Shown one piece after another: positions 57,201 to 64,000 of a DNA stretch of 64,000 bases (position 1 is the first letter of the stretch; the number at the start of each line of letters is the position of its first letter). The position numbers and the translations under genes were made by a program. Source of the stretch: Streptomyces angustmyceticus (lineage in GTDB: Bacteria > Actinomycetota > Actinomycetes > Streptomycetales > Streptomycetaceae); NCBI RefSeq assembly GCF_019933235.1, contig NZ_CP082945.1:7353501-7417500 (forward strand), in the 5' to 3' direction. The notes beneath the pieces were generated by a model. The model saw nothing but the letters and a program-made list of their open reading frames with translations. It did not search any database and had not been told where the DNA came from.

Positions 57201-60200
57201 ATCGTGGTCTTCGAGAACTACCCCTTCGACAGCGACGCCCTCGCCCGGCACGGCCTGGGCATCCAGCAGGAACGCGACCTGGAGCCGACCAACTACCCGC
57301 TCAGCGTGATCGTCGCCCCCGGCGACCGCCTCACCGTGGCCCTGGACTACGACCCGGCGGCCTTCGACGCGGCGACCGTCGAGCGGATGGGCACCTGCCT
57401 GCGGGTGCTGCTCACGGAGATGGCGGCCGACCCGGACCGCCGCCTGGGCGACCTGCCGCTGCTCACCGGCGACGAACGCGGGCGCATCCTGCGCGAGTTC
57501 GGGGGAGCGGCCGCCACGGCGCCGCGCCGCGTCCTGCCCGAGGTGTTCGAGGCGCAGGCGGGCCGCACCCCGCACGCCACCGCCGTGCTGGCTGGCGACG
57601 ACCGGCTCACCTACCGGGAGCTGAACGAGCGCGCCAACCGGCTGGCCCGGCTGCTGGTCGCCGCCGGCGCCGGCCCGGAGCGGTTCGTCGCCCTCGCCCT
57701 GCCCCGCACGGCCGACCTGATCACGGCCCTGCTGGCGGTGCTCAAGAGCGGCGCCGGCTATCTGCCGGTCGACCCCAAGTACCCGGCCGAGCGGGTCTCC
57801 TTCCTGTTCGACGACATCGGTCCGGACATCGTGCTCACCACCGCCGCGCTGGCCGGCCGGCTGCCCGACGGGCCCGCCACCCGGATCGCGCTGGACGACC
57901 CCGCGACCGCGGACCGGCTCGCCGCGCAGTCCGCCGCCGACCTCGGCGACGGCGAGCGGAGCGGCGCGCTGCTGCCCGCCCACCCGGCCTACGTCATCCA
58001 CACCTCGGGCTCGACCGGCCTGCCCAAGGGCGTGGTGGCGACGCATGGGTCGGTGGTCGCGCTGGCCGACTGGGCGGCCGGCGAGTTCGGCGGCCGGGGC
58101 CTGTCCCACGTCGTGGCGTCCACCTCGCTCAACTTCGACGTGTCGGTCTTCGAGATCTTCAGCCCGCTGCTGTCCGGCGGCTGCGTCGAGATCGTGAGCG
58201 ACCTGCTGGCTCTCGCCGAACGCTCGGCGCCCTGGACCGCGAGCCTGCTCAGCGCCGTGCCCTCCGCCCTCGGCCAGCTCCTCGCCGAGGACACCGTGCA
58301 CGTCACCGCGGACACCGTGGTGCTGGCCGGCGAGGGGCTCGCCGCCCGTACCGTGCGGGAGGTGCGCGCCGCCGTCCCCGGCTGCCGGGTCGCGAACATC
58401 TACGGCCCCACCGAGGCCACCGTCTACGCCACCGCCTGGTACTGCGACCCCGCCGACCCCGACCGCACCCCGCCGATCGGCAGCCCCGTCGCCGGCGCGC
58501 GGGCCTACGTCCTCGACCCGCACCTGCGGCCGGTCCCGGTCGGCGTACCCGGCGAGCTCTACCTCGCCGGAACCGGCGTGGCGCGCGGCTACTTCGCCCG
58601 GCCCGGACTGACCGCCCGGCGCTTCCTGGCCGACCCGTTCGGCCCGGCCGGCGAGCGGATGTACCGCACCGGCGACCTCGTGCGCTGGGACGCCGACGGG
58701 CAGTTGGAGTACCTCGGCCGTGGTGACGACCAGGTCAAGGTGCGCGGCTTCCGCATCGAACTCGGCGAGGTCGAGGCCGCGCTGGCCCGGCACCCCGACG
58801 TCGCCGAGGCCGCCGCGCGGGTGGTCGAGACGGGCGGGCACAAGCGCCTGGTGGGCTATGTGGTCACCCGCGGCACGGCGGAGGCCGACCCCGCCGCGGT
58901 GCGCGCCTTCCTCGCCCGGAGCCTGCCCGACCACCTCGTGCCCGCGGTCGTCGTCCCCCTGGAGCGGCTGCCGCTGGGAGCCACCGGCAAGCTCGACCGG
59001 CGTGCCCTGCCGGCGCCCGACTGGTCCGCCCCGGCCACCGCGCACGTCCCGCCGCGCACCGACACCGAGAAGGCGCTCGCCGGGATCTGGGCCGAGGTGC
59101 TGGGCGTGGCCCGGGTGGGCGCGGAGGACAACTACTTCGCGCTCGGCGGGGACTCGATCCTCAGCATCCAGATCGTCTCCGCCGCCCGCCGCGCCGGCCT
59201 CGCGCTGACCCCGCGGCACCTGTTCGTCCACCAGACCGTCGCCGCGCTGGCCGCGGCCGCCGAGGCGCTGCCCGCCACGGTGTCCACCGCCGAACAGGGC
59301 CCCGTGGTGGGCGAGGTGCCGCTCACCCCCGTCCAGCACTGGCTGTTCGACAGCGTCCCCGACCGCCCCGGCCACTTCACCCAGTCGCTCTCCTTCCAGC
59401 TGGCCGCCGAGGTCGACGAGGGCGCGCTGCGCGCCGCCCTGGCCGCGGTGCTGGAACACCACGACGCCCTGCGCACGGTGTACGAGACCACCGGCGACGG
59501 CCACCGGCGCCAGTACACCGCGGCGCCCGGCGCGGCACCCGACCTGGCGGTCCACGACCTCTCCGGCCTGGAGCCGCAGGACCGCGCGGAGGAACTGCGC
59601 CGGCTGACCGACGCCCTGTGCGCCGGCTTCGACCTCGCGCAGGGGCCGCTGCTGAAGGCCGCGCTGTGCCACCGCGGCGAACAGGACCGCCCGGTCCTGC
59701 TGCTGGCGGCCCACCACCTGGTCGTCGACGCGGTGTCCTGGCGGATCGTCCTGGAGGACCTCGACACCGCCTACCGCCGGACGCGAGCGGGGGAGCGGGC
59801 CGGGCTCGGCCCCAAGACCACCTCGTTCCGCGCCTGGGCGCAGCGGCTGCACGACCACACCGCCGCCGGCGGCTTCGACGGCGAACTCGCCCACTGGAGC
59901 GCCGCGGACGGCCTGACGGACCTGCCCACCGACCACACCGGCCGCAACTCCGCGGACTCCGAGGACACCGTGACCGTCCGCCTGGAGGCCGAGGAGACCC
60001 GCCGGCTGCTCCAGGACGTCCCGGACGTCTACCGGACCCGGATCAACGACGTCCTGCTGTGCGCCCTGGGCCGGGTGCTGGCCCGCTGGACCGGCCACGA
60101 CCGGGTGCGGATCGGGCTGGAGGGCCACGGCCGCGAGGAGATCTTCGACGACATCGACCTCTCCCGCACCGTCGGCTGGTTCACCACCATGTTCCCGGTC

Positions 60201-63200
60201 GCCCTGGACCTGCCGCCGCACGCGGACCTCGCCGCGGCGCTGAAGTCCGCCAAGGAGGGCCTGCGGGCCCTGCCGGGACACGGCCTGGGACACGGCGCGC
60301 TGCGCCATCTGCGCACCCCGGAAGAGGGCGCGGAGCTGCCGGCCGACCCGCAGATCGCCTTCAACTACCTCGGCCAGCAGGACTGGAGCGCGTCCGCGGG
60401 CGACGGTCTGCTGCACGCGCCGTACGGCGGGCTGGCGGGCGACATGGACCGGGCGGCCGACCGGCCGCACCTGATCGATGTCGTCGGCCTGGTCGCGGAC
60501 AAGCGCCTGGAGTTCACCTGGTCCTACTCGGCCAACCTGCACCTGCGCGCCACCGTGGCCGCGCTGGCCGAGGAGATGACCGCCGAACTGCGGGAGATCG
60601 TGCGGCACTGCGCGGAGCCGGGCGCCGGCGGGCGCACCCCCGCCGACTTCCCGCTGGTCCGCCTCGACCAGGAGACCGTCGACCGGCTCGTCGGCGACGG
60701 CCGGGACGTCACGGACGTCTACCCGCTGACGCCGACCCAGACCGGCCTGGTCTTCCACGGGCTCGACGAGCCCGACCAGGGGCTCTACGTCGAACAGGCC
60801 ACCTTCGTCCTGGACGGCGTCCCCGACACCCACCTGCTGGCCGCCGCCTGGCAGCAGGTCGTCGACCGCACGCCCGTGCTGCGCAGCGCGGTGATCCTGC
60901 ACGAGGTGCCGGAGCCCCTGCAGACCGTCCACCGCTCCGTCACCCTGCCCGTCACCGAACTCGACTGGAGCGCGCTGACACAGGAGCGGCGCGACGCCGA
61001 ACTGGCGCGGCTGCTCGCCGACGACCGGGACCGCGGGCTCGCCCTCGACCGGGCGCCGCTGCTGCGGCTCACCCTCGTCCGGCTCTCCCCGGCCGAGGTG
61101 CGGGTCGTGTGGACCTTCCACCATGTGCTGCTCGACGGCTGGAGCGTCTTCCAGGTCCTGTCGGACGTCTTCGCCTGCCATGCGGCGCTGACCCGCGGCG
61201 ACGCCCCGGACCTGCCCGACCGCAGGCCGTTCGCCGACTACGCGGCCTGGCTCGCCGCCCGCGACACGGCCCCGGCCGAAGCCCACTGGCGCACGGCGCT
61301 GGCGGGCCTGACCGCACCCACCCCGCTGCCGTACGACCGGCGCCCGGCGCCCGGCGCGGCCACCCGCGCCGGCACCTGGCTCTCCGAGCGGCTCGGCGAG
61401 CGGGAGAGCGTGGCGCTCCAGGACTTCGCCCGGCGCCACCACCTCACCCTCAACACCGTCGTCCAGGGGGTCTGGGGCCTGCTGCTGTCGCGCTGGAGCA
61501 ACGAGCGGGAGGTCTGCTTCGGCACCACCGTCTCGGGCCGGCCCGCCGACCTGCCCGGTGCCGACGCCATCACCGGCCTGTTCATCAACACCCTGCCGGT
61601 GCGGTGCGCCGTGGACGGCGGCGCGGCCCCGGCCGACTGGCTGGGCGCCCTGCAGTCCGTACAGGCCGACGCCCGCGGCCACGACCACGTCCCGCTGTCC
61701 GACCTGCGGGCCTGGAGCGAACTGCCCGCCGGAACACCGCTGTTCGAGAGCCTGGTGGTCTTCGAGAACTACCCGATCAACGACACCGCGGCCACCGCGC
61801 ACGGCCTGCGCGTCCGCGACCTGCACGCCCTGGAGGCCACCAACTACCCGCTCACCGTGGTCATCTCGCCCGACACCCGGCTGAGCGTGGAACTCGGCTA
61901 CGACCCGCGGTACTTCGAGGGGTCCACCGCCCGGTCCCTGGCCGCCCAGCTGGTGCACACCCTGGGCGCCCTGGCGGCCCCCGGCGGCGCGACGACCGTG
62001 GACGGGATCGACATCCTGCCGCCGCAGGAGCGCGCGCGGCTGACCGTCGGTTCCGCGCCGGAGCCCGAGGACGCCGTGCCGCCCGCCACCCTGGCCGCGC
62101 TCGTCGAGGCGGCCGTCGACCGGTTCCCCCAGGAGCCCGCGGTGACCGCCCCGGACCAACAGCTGACCTTCGCGCAGCTGGAGGCGCGGGCCAACCGCCT
62201 CGCGCACCACCTCCTGGCCCGCGGGACCGGCCCCGGTGACCTCGTCGCCCTGGTCCTGCCGCGGTCGGCCGACATGGTCGTCGCCCAGCTCGCCACCGCC
62301 AAGACGGGCGCCGCCTACCTGCCGGTGGACCCCGGGTACCCGGCCGAGCGGATCGCGCTGATGCTGCGCGACGCCGCACCGGCCGTCACCCTGGAGGCCG
62401 CCGAGGTCCACGGCCTCCTGGCCGGCGGGGACGACGACGCACCCGCCCACCGGCCCACCGACCGGGACCGGGTCCGCCCGCTCGACCTCGACGACCCCGC
62501 CTACGTGATCTACACCTCCGGCTCCACCGGCACCCCCAAGGGCGTGGTCGTCACCCACCGCGGCCTGGCGGCCTTCGCCGCGGCCGAGGCCGACCACTAC
62601 CAGGTCCGGCCGGGCGACCGGGTGCTGGCCTTCGCCACGCCCAGCTTCGACGCCTCGGTGCTGGAGCTGTGCATGGCCCTGCCGGCCGGTGCCAGCCTCG
62701 TGGTGCCGCCGCCCGGACCGCTGCTCGGCGAGCAACTCGCCGAGGTGCTGCGCCGGGAGGGCATCACCCACACCCTGCTGCCGCCCGCCGCGCTCGCCAC
62801 GGTGCCGCCCGCCACCGCGGGGAGCCTCCCGGACCTGCGCACCCTCATCGTCGGCGCGGACGCCTGCGGCGCCGACCTGGTCGCCCGCTGGGCCCCGCAC
62901 CACCGGATGATCAACTCGTACGGGCCCACCGAGACCACGGTGGTCGCCACCTGGTCCGGGCCGCTGGTGCCCGACGGCACCGCGCCGCCCATCGGGCGCC
63001 CCCGCGCGGGCAGCCGCAGCTATGTGCTCGACGCGCGGCTGCGGCCGGTCGCCGACGGGGTCCCCGGTGAACTGTGGATCAGCGGACCGTCGCTGGCCCG
63101 CGGCTACCTCCACCGTCCCGGCCTGACCGCCACCCGGTTCCTCGCCGACCCGTTCGGCGCACCGGGCGCGCGGATGTACCGCACCGGCGACCTGGTCCGC

Positions 63201-63851
63201 CGCGACGCCCACGGCGAACTCCACTACCTCGGCCGCACCGACCACCAGATGAAGCTGCACGGCCACCGGATCGAGGCGGGCGAGGTCGAGTCCGTCCTGG
63301 TGGGCCACCCGGCCGTCCGGGACGCCGTGGTCGCCGTACGGGAGGACGAGCCCGGGACGCCGCGCCTGGTCGCCCACCTGCTCGCCGCACCGGACACCGA
63401 CGTCCCGGCCGGCGCCGAACTGCGCGCGTACGCCGCCCGGACGCTGCCCCCGCACATGGTCCCCTCGGCCTTCGTCGTCCTGGAGCGCTTCCCGCTCACC
63501 GAGAACGGCAAGACCGACCGCGCGGCCCTGCCCGCGCCCGGCCCCGACCCGCACGAGCCCGCCGCCCAGGTCGCCCCGCGCACCCCCACCGAGCAGTTCC
63601 TCGCGGACGTCTGGTCCGAGGTCCTGGAGACGGCCGTGGGCGCCGAGGACGACTTCTTCGCCCTCGGCGGCGACTCGCTGCGCAGCCTGCGCATCGCCTC
63701 CCGGGTCAACGAGACCTTCGGCGTGGAACTCACCCCCCGGGACGTGCTGACCACCCGCACGGTCGCCGCCCTGGCGGACCTGGTGGAGGAACACGTCCTG
63801 CGCGAACTCGAAGACGCCGCACGCGGCACCAGCGACCACAACGAACGGTGA
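45222..63851 (+). CDS. Five-module non-ribosomal peptide synthetase (6,209 residues)
   Basis: Giant NRPS, start ATG 45222 with GAGAAGGA upstream. Domain order: A1 (about 30-515)-T1 (GGDS near 557); C2 (HHIVTDGWS near 750)-A2-T2-E2; C3-A3-T3-E3; C4-A4-T4-E4; C5-A5-T5. C3, C4 and C5 follow epimerases and start TPTQAGMLFH-like, the DCL type; C2 is LCL. E domains: HHLVVDGVS near 1793 and 3316, HHLVVDAVS near 4831. By eye, pocket residues are A1 DALLIGSVVK, A2 DVFSVAIVYK, A3 DAYWWGGTFK (valine-like), A4 the same as A2, A5 the same as A1. T2-T4 are the GGDSILSIQ type that pairs with E. No starter C and no TE. Product: X1-D-X2-D-Val-D-X2-X1, passed to the next NRPS. Confidence 0.96.
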   Translation: MTDQHESSAPSSPSPQDRTVPPAPGSGPVRPGPGTPLGDLFAAWAARTPDAPAVTDGRRTWTYRELDGLANRLAHDLIRRGAGPERTVAVVLPRSAELVVAELAVAKAGGAFLPVDPAYPAERRALMLSDARPAVVLDDPAQTRPPTGPDHAPRDADRLAPLCAEHPAYVIYTSGSTGTPKGVVVTHTGLASFAAAAAARYDVAPGARVLQFSSPSFDASVLELCISLLAGATLVVPPDGPWLGEELAAVLAEHRITHALIPPAALATVPAPGAGGLPDLRTLIVGAEACPAELVDRWAAGRRMINSYGPTEATVVASWTGPLAVGGGTPTIGRPLPHTEVHVLDAALRPVPAGTGGELYLGGTAVARGYLDRPGLTAARFVADPYGPPGSRLYRTGDLARWNPDGALEFLGRADRQVKVRGFRIEPGEIEAALSRHPRVGEAVVVVREDEPGRQRLVAYVTAADPHRSPQPAELRAAVSRSLPAHMVPSAVMVLDAFPLTAQHKIDRRALPAPDTARAPEPGHVAPRTPAERTLAGIWSDVLSVHPVGTGDDFFALGGDSVLAVRVLSRIREEFGDRLSVRDLFTARTIAGLVPLLGDPDTADTVPPVTPAPRDRPLPLSGAQQRLWFLDDLTGGGTEYNTGVGVRLGGPLDAGALRRALDRLAARHDSLRTTFTTVDGRGVQRVDATATLPLRTVDLGDLPADRHEAEAERLLAEELESPYDLREGPLTRALLIRLADDDHLLLLAQHHIVTDGWSVGVLVRELAALYAAEADGTPLGLAQPALQYPDFAVWERAHPTPARHADDLAYWKRHLAGTPQLDLPTDRPRPPVRTTAGAAHRHELPADLAERLAALARSKGTTVFTLFAGAAAVLFSRYSGQRDIAFGTVTNGRGHRELEEVTGFFVNTLVLRSDVDGTATVDRFLDTVRSTLLDAFSHDSVPFDRVVEELAPRRDPSRTPLVQVLVVQQTAMVHPREAGGVRIEEHPLPRPAARFDLVLEFLPRGDGSFGLTVEYNTDLFDARTVARMSRQLHLLLEGMADGPQRTVAELPLLTDDERRTMLDAWNAPQQDGPDSTLPELLAAQTARTPDRTAVVCGDTRFSYDEVNRRANRLARLLAGRGVGPETLVALALPRSADLVPALWAVLKAGAGYLPVDPGYPAERIRFMLDDAAPAMVLTTRDTAGCLPEAAERLMLDDPLTVAEAAALPDDDLTDADRARPLDPGHPAYVIYTSGSTGRPKGVVVTHRSVADLAAWAGAQFGPERLAHVVASTSLNFDVSVFELLCPLLSGGSIEVVADLPALADRPDAAPRQAGLLSGVPSVVSRLLARDAGTVTADTVVLAGEALPAQTVREIRETMPSSQVANIYGPTEATVYATAWFAGDAPPEQAPPIGRPVARTRCYVLDGMLRPQPPGVTGELYLGGRGLARGYLKRPGLTATRFVADPFAGPGSRMYRTGDLVRWTTDGELEYLGRADQQVKVRGFRIELGEVEEALLRCAGVAQAAAATRESGGHKRLIGYVVPAPGAELVPSAIRRLLGRSVPDYMVPASVVVLDAMPLNPNGKLDRGRLPDPDWTTAGTTDYVAPRTATERALAAVWADVLRVERVGVDDNFFSLGGDSILSIQVVAQARQAGLAVTSRDVYRHQTVAALAQCADAADRPAPGQPEAEATGRAPLTPIQHWLFESDPARAGHFGQTMSVELADGPDATALEAALQDVVAHHDALRSRFVQDADGRWHQHIDAGAPGPVLQHHTGPDDDAPHHGPFDLDRGLLLRAVLHDRGTGLPPVLHLAVHHLVVDGVSWRLLLEDLDRAYRARREGADGALPPKSSPLRHWARRLTAHADAGGFQDETGHWTALARTCDPALPTDLDGANTYASARSVTVRLTPDDTSALLHTLPRAFRTQVNDVLLSALGRVLHEWTGRDRVPVDLEGHGREELFGDVDLSRTVGWFTTRYPVALAVARDADWGTVLKSVKEQLRAVPGRGLGYGVQRHLIRPADLPGTPTAGLSFNYLGQFAAPGGDGSLYRGPHRELALDADPDAPRPHALEVVGRLDGDALEFTWFYSANLHHEETVTRLAGDFVRALGGIARHAARPGAGGRTPSDFPLAALDQPTVDRLAGDGSTVEDIHPLTPTQAGMLFHRLSQDDQSVYFQQLTFVLDGVPDPRALAAAWQQVTDRTPVLRGRVVWEDVPEPLLVVESGVTVPVAQLDWRALSDDERRAELAELLDRDRRRGIDLAAAPLLRLVLARLSDTQVQVVWSFHHLVLDGWSLFQVLSDVFRCHAALRDRADDDGAAPAGAGLPSRRPFRDYVAWLRGRDWDQAERHWQDRLDGWSEPTALPFDREPREAHRAESTEAVRISLPAATTRRLDRLAKDAGLTMNTLVQGAWALLLARQTGRSDVVFGTTVSGRPPELPGVEAMNGLFIATVPTRLTVPADGTLTAWLRRVQEIQTEDRRFDFVPLARLKAFSDLPERVPLFESIVVFENYPVGGDLAAAHGLRLSGLDGIETTNYPLSLVAYPGRELALRLGYDPELFDAATIERMGEYLTVLLTGLAADPQLPPARLPVLGAARRRQVVEEWNDTAAPLPEGTVATLFAAQVRRTPDALALDAGDTRLTYRELDARTDALAHRLTGLGVRPETPVGVLMDRSAALVIAQLALVKAGGVYVPLDGRAPRERLRQVLAETTAGLVLTDAAWEETARATVPGGHVLPVTDEAVPAGAAPQGTSLPALHPDNALYLMFTSGSTGRPKGVAVRHRDVVALAFDRAFDGHDRVLVHSPQAFDAATYELWVPLLRGGRAVLAPPADVDATTVRRAIEEQGVTCLWLTAGLFRLLSQEDPGCLRGAREVWTGGEAVPGAAVRRVLDACPGLTVVDGYGPTETTTFATRRAFRAGDPLPAALPIGRPLDNMRVYVLDAALQPQPPGIPGELYLAGAGLARGYAGRPGATAERYLADPFGPAGSRMYRTGDIVRWSADGELHFVGRADDQIKIRGFRVEPAEIEAVLTRHEAVAEAVVTVPEDGGRKRLVAYLVPAPGRAVPRSAELRAALAAELPDYMVPAAFVTLDALPLTGNGKVDRRRLPAPDWSAATAGEHLAPRTEAERILAEIWCALLGVDRVGVEDNFFMLGGDSILSIQVVSRARRAGLTLTPRDLFRHPTVAALAAATGSAAPVSGTGPVTGDIALTPIQHWFLDAAPQRPEYFNQSLVIELAEEPDPRALEQALHALWAHHDALRARFAQRPDGTWHQHCPAPDAAAPPLLRVHDLSGHDEEEGAAAAEAAMAEAQAGFRLDTGPLLAARLFTGAPGRPPRLFLTVHHLVVDGVSWRVLLEDLESAYQQARTGEPSPLARTTSVQEWARRLHEHTEAGLFDGERAHWSEVAAHCATALPVDADGSNTIADLRSVTVRLDRRRTGDLLQKVPGVYRTQINDVLLTALGRVLADWTGERTVAVGLEGHGREDHLFDGVDLSRTVGWFTTLFPVALDVPDGGWAAALKSVKEQLRAVPGRGLGHGALRHLAGAAGLTGAPQPLISFNYLGQFDWSGDGGLIRAVHGGLGGADAPESVRPHLLDVVGRVEERCLELTWYYSGAVHREETVSALATGMLTALEDIVAHCAAPDAGGRTPSDYPLARLDQAGVDRVAADGRAVEDIYPLTPMQAGMLFHSLMDPDSHTYFNQVQLVLSGVTDPAALATAWQQAADANPMLRTRLVWEETAEPLQVVQARATVPVAHHDWTGWSDEDREHALTALLAQDRAAGLDLAAAPLMRLALIKLSEDRVRLVWTFHHILLDGWSAAQVFDEICERYAALTAGRRPEVPARPPFGSYLRWLAEQDSTRAERHWRTALAGFTSPTELPRDRKPLEAHRASSSGSVHVTLDEADSARLRETAQRAGLTMNTVLQGAWGLLLSRYSNSDDVVFGTTVSGRPAALPGVEAMVGLFINTLPTRVRTDGRRGLLDWLRDLQTAQSESRRYDFVSLTDLQTWSEVPRGTNLFDSIVVFENYPFDSDALARHGLGIQQERDLEPTNYPLSVIVAPGDRLTVALDYDPAAFDAATVERMGTCLRVLLTEMAADPDRRLGDLPLLTGDERGRILREFGGAAATAPRRVLPEVFEAQAGRTPHATAVLAGDDRLTYRELNERANRLARLLVAAGAGPERFVALALPRTADLITALLAVLKSGAGYLPVDPKYPAERVSFLFDDIGPDIVLTTAALAGRLPDGPATRIALDDPATADRLAAQSAADLGDGERSGALLPAHPAYVIHTSGSTGLPKGVVATHGSVVALADWAAGEFGGRGLSHVVASTSLNFDVSVFEIFSPLLSGGCVEIVSDLLALAERSAPWTASLLSAVPSALGQLLAEDTVHVTADTVVLAGEGLAARTVREVRAAVPGCRVANIYGPTEATVYATAWYCDPADPDRTPPIGSPVAGARAYVLDPHLRPVPVGVPGELYLAGTGVARGYFARPGLTARRFLADPFGPAGERMYRTGDLVRWDADGQLEYLGRGDDQVKVRGFRIELGEVEAALARHPDVAEAAARVVETGGHKRLVGYVVTRGTAEADPAAVRAFLARSLPDHLVPAVVVPLERLPLGATGKLDRRALPAPDWSAPATAHVPPRTDTEKALAGIWAEVLGVARVGAEDNYFALGGDSILSIQIVSAARRAGLALTPRHLFVHQTVAALAAAAEALPATVSTAEQGPVVGEVPLTPVQHWLFDSVPDRPGHFTQSLSFQLAAEVDEGALRAALAAVLEHHDALRTVYETTGDGHRRQYTAAPGAAPDLAVHDLSGLEPQDRAEELRRLTDALCAGFDLAQGPLLKAALCHRGEQDRPVLLLAAHHLVVDAVSWRIVLEDLDTAYRRTRAGERAGLGPKTTSFRAWAQRLHDHTAAGGFDGELAHWSAADGLTDLPTDHTGRNSADSEDTVTVRLEAEETRRLLQDVPDVYRTRINDVLLCALGRVLARWTGHDRVRIGLEGHGREEIFDDIDLSRTVGWFTTMFPVALDLPPHADLAAALKSAKEGLRALPGHGLGHGALRHLRTPEEGAELPADPQIAFNYLGQQDWSASAGDGLLHAPYGGLAGDMDRAADRPHLIDVVGLVADKRLEFTWSYSANLHLRATVAALAEEMTAELREIVRHCAEPGAGGRTPADFPLVRLDQETVDRLVGDGRDVTDVYPLTPTQTGLVFHGLDEPDQGLYVEQATFVLDGVPDTHLLAAAWQQVVDRTPVLRSAVILHEVPEPLQTVHRSVTLPVTELDWSALTQERRDAELARLLADDRDRGLALDRAPLLRLTLVRLSPAEVRVVWTFHHVLLDGWSVFQVLSDVFACHAALTRGDAPDLPDRRPFADYAAWLAARDTAPAEAHWRTALAGLTAPTPLPYDRRPAPGAATRAGTWLSERLGERESVALQDFARRHHLTLNTVVQGVWGLLLSRWSNEREVCFGTTVSGRPADLPGADAITGLFINTLPVRCAVDGGAAPADWLGALQSVQADARGHDHVPLSDLRAWSELPAGTPLFESLVVFENYPINDTAATAHGLRVRDLHALEATNYPLTVVISPDTRLSVELGYDPRYFEGSTARSLAAQLVHTLGALAAPGGATTVDGIDILPPQERARLTVGSAPEPEDAVPPATLAALVEAAVDRFPQEPAVTAPDQQLTFAQLEARANRLAHHLLARGTGPGDLVALVLPRSADMVVAQLATAKTGAAYLPVDPGYPAERIALMLRDAAPAVTLEAAEVHGLLAGGDDDAPAHRPTDRDRVRPLDLDDPAYVIYTSGSTGTPKGVVVTHRGLAAFAAAEADHYQVRPGDRVLAFATPSFDASVLELCMALPAGASLVVPPPGPLLGEQLAEVLRREGITHTLLPPAALATVPPATAGSLPDLRTLIVGADACGADLVARWAPHHRMINSYGPTETTVVATWSGPLVPDGTAPPIGRPRAGSRSYVLDARLRPVADGVPGELWISGPSLARGYLHRPGLTATRFLADPFGAPGARMYRTGDLVRRDAHGELHYLGRTDHQMKLHGHRIEAGEVESVLVGHPAVRDAVVAVREDEPGTPRLVAHLLAAPDTDVPAGAELRAYAARTLPPHMVPSAFVVLERFPLTENGKTDRAALPAPGPDPHEPAAQVAPRTPTEQFLADVWSEVLETAVGAEDDFFALGGDSLRSLRIASRVNETFGVELTPRDVLTTRTVAALADLVEEHVLRELEDAARGTSDHNER

Positions 63852-63862
63852 GGAACGACGAC

Positions 63863-64000
63863 ATGACGTCTTCGCATTCGAAGAAGGACCGTGCCGCGGC
63901 CCTGCCCCAGGAGTTGCAGGAGGCGCTGCGCCGCCGCCTGGCGGGCCAGGCCCCGCCGCCCGCCGCCAAGGCCCGGCAGCAGATCCCGCGCGCCGACCGG
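63863..64000 (+). CDS. Start of the next NRPS, cut by window edge
   Basis: ATG 63863 begins MTSSHSKKDRAAALPQELQE, then ALRRRLAG and QQIPRADR, the usual N-terminus of an NRPS that opens with an LCL condensation domain. It starts 11 bases after the previous stop. Only 46 codons are visible. An LCL domain would fit an L-configured residue 5, since module 5 lacks an epimerase. Confidence 0.75.
   Translation, partial: MTSSHSKKDRAAALPQELQEALRRRLAGQAPPPAAKARQQIPRADR

Noticed and set aside
45243..63839. A 6,198-codon open frame on the minus strand opposite the NRPS
   Set aside because: It mirrors the NRPS codons with GC-rich third positions; the translation is low-complexity Gly/Arg/Val/Gln with no domains. 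It is a typical high-GC antisense shadow.

Overview
The window is high-GC actinobacterial DNA and reads as a Streptomyces chromosome. Codons are strongly GC-biased at the third position, many genes start at GTG, and the gene content is typical of the genus: gvp genes, an RppA/CYP158 pigment pair, SCO5918-family and CspA-type genes, CsbD, and a giant NRPS. No rRNA, tRNA, CRISPR array, phage or intact insertion sequence was recognised.

Layout. 1-1.4 kb: edge of a first gas-vesicle cluster on the minus strand (gvpO, gvpA, partial gvpF). 1.7-4.6 kb: a dnaK-grpE operon without dnaJ, behind a near-consensus promoter. 4.8-7.3 kb: CYP158-like P450 and rppA type III PKS (flaviolin/THN pigment). 7.7-9.2 kb: XRE-cupin regulator with an operator-like palindrome in its promoter, then an SDR. 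9.4-11.9 kb: efeO-efeB without a permease gene. 12-15 kb: secreted phosphoesterase, VOC protein, and a small protein that looks like gas-vesicle GvpU. 15.1-17.5 kb: cold-shock group (SCO5918-family, DEAD helicase, csp). 18-26 kb: stress and redox genes (USP, CBS-BON, cytochrome b561/sulfite-oxidase fusion, membrane proteins, SRPBCC, PAS-PP2C phosphatase). 26.7-28.7 kb: secreted trypsin-like protease fused to a repeat domain. 28.9-32.5 kb: a complete second gas-vesicle operon gvpO-A-F-G-J-L-S-K. 32.7-40.6 kb: small accessory genes, CsbD, a His-rich secreted protein, an amino-acid permease with a possible leader ORF, and a STAS protein. 40.6-42.3 kb: about 1.7 kb with no convincing intact gene.

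42.3-64 kb is the left side of a non-ribosomal peptide cluster: a P450 with an unusual I-helix, a stand-alone serine hydrolase of the PBP-type thioesterase (SurE) class, a 6,209-residue five-module NRPS, and the start of the next NRPS. Reading the adenylation pocket residues by eye gives a mirror-symmetric order: module 1 and module 5 share one code, modules 2 and 4 share another, and module 3 has a valine-type code. Epimerases sit in modules 2, 3 and 4. The first NRPS has no thioesterase, so the upstream PBP-type enzyme is the natural candidate for trans release and macrocyclisation. This cluster is the most likely new chemistry in the window.
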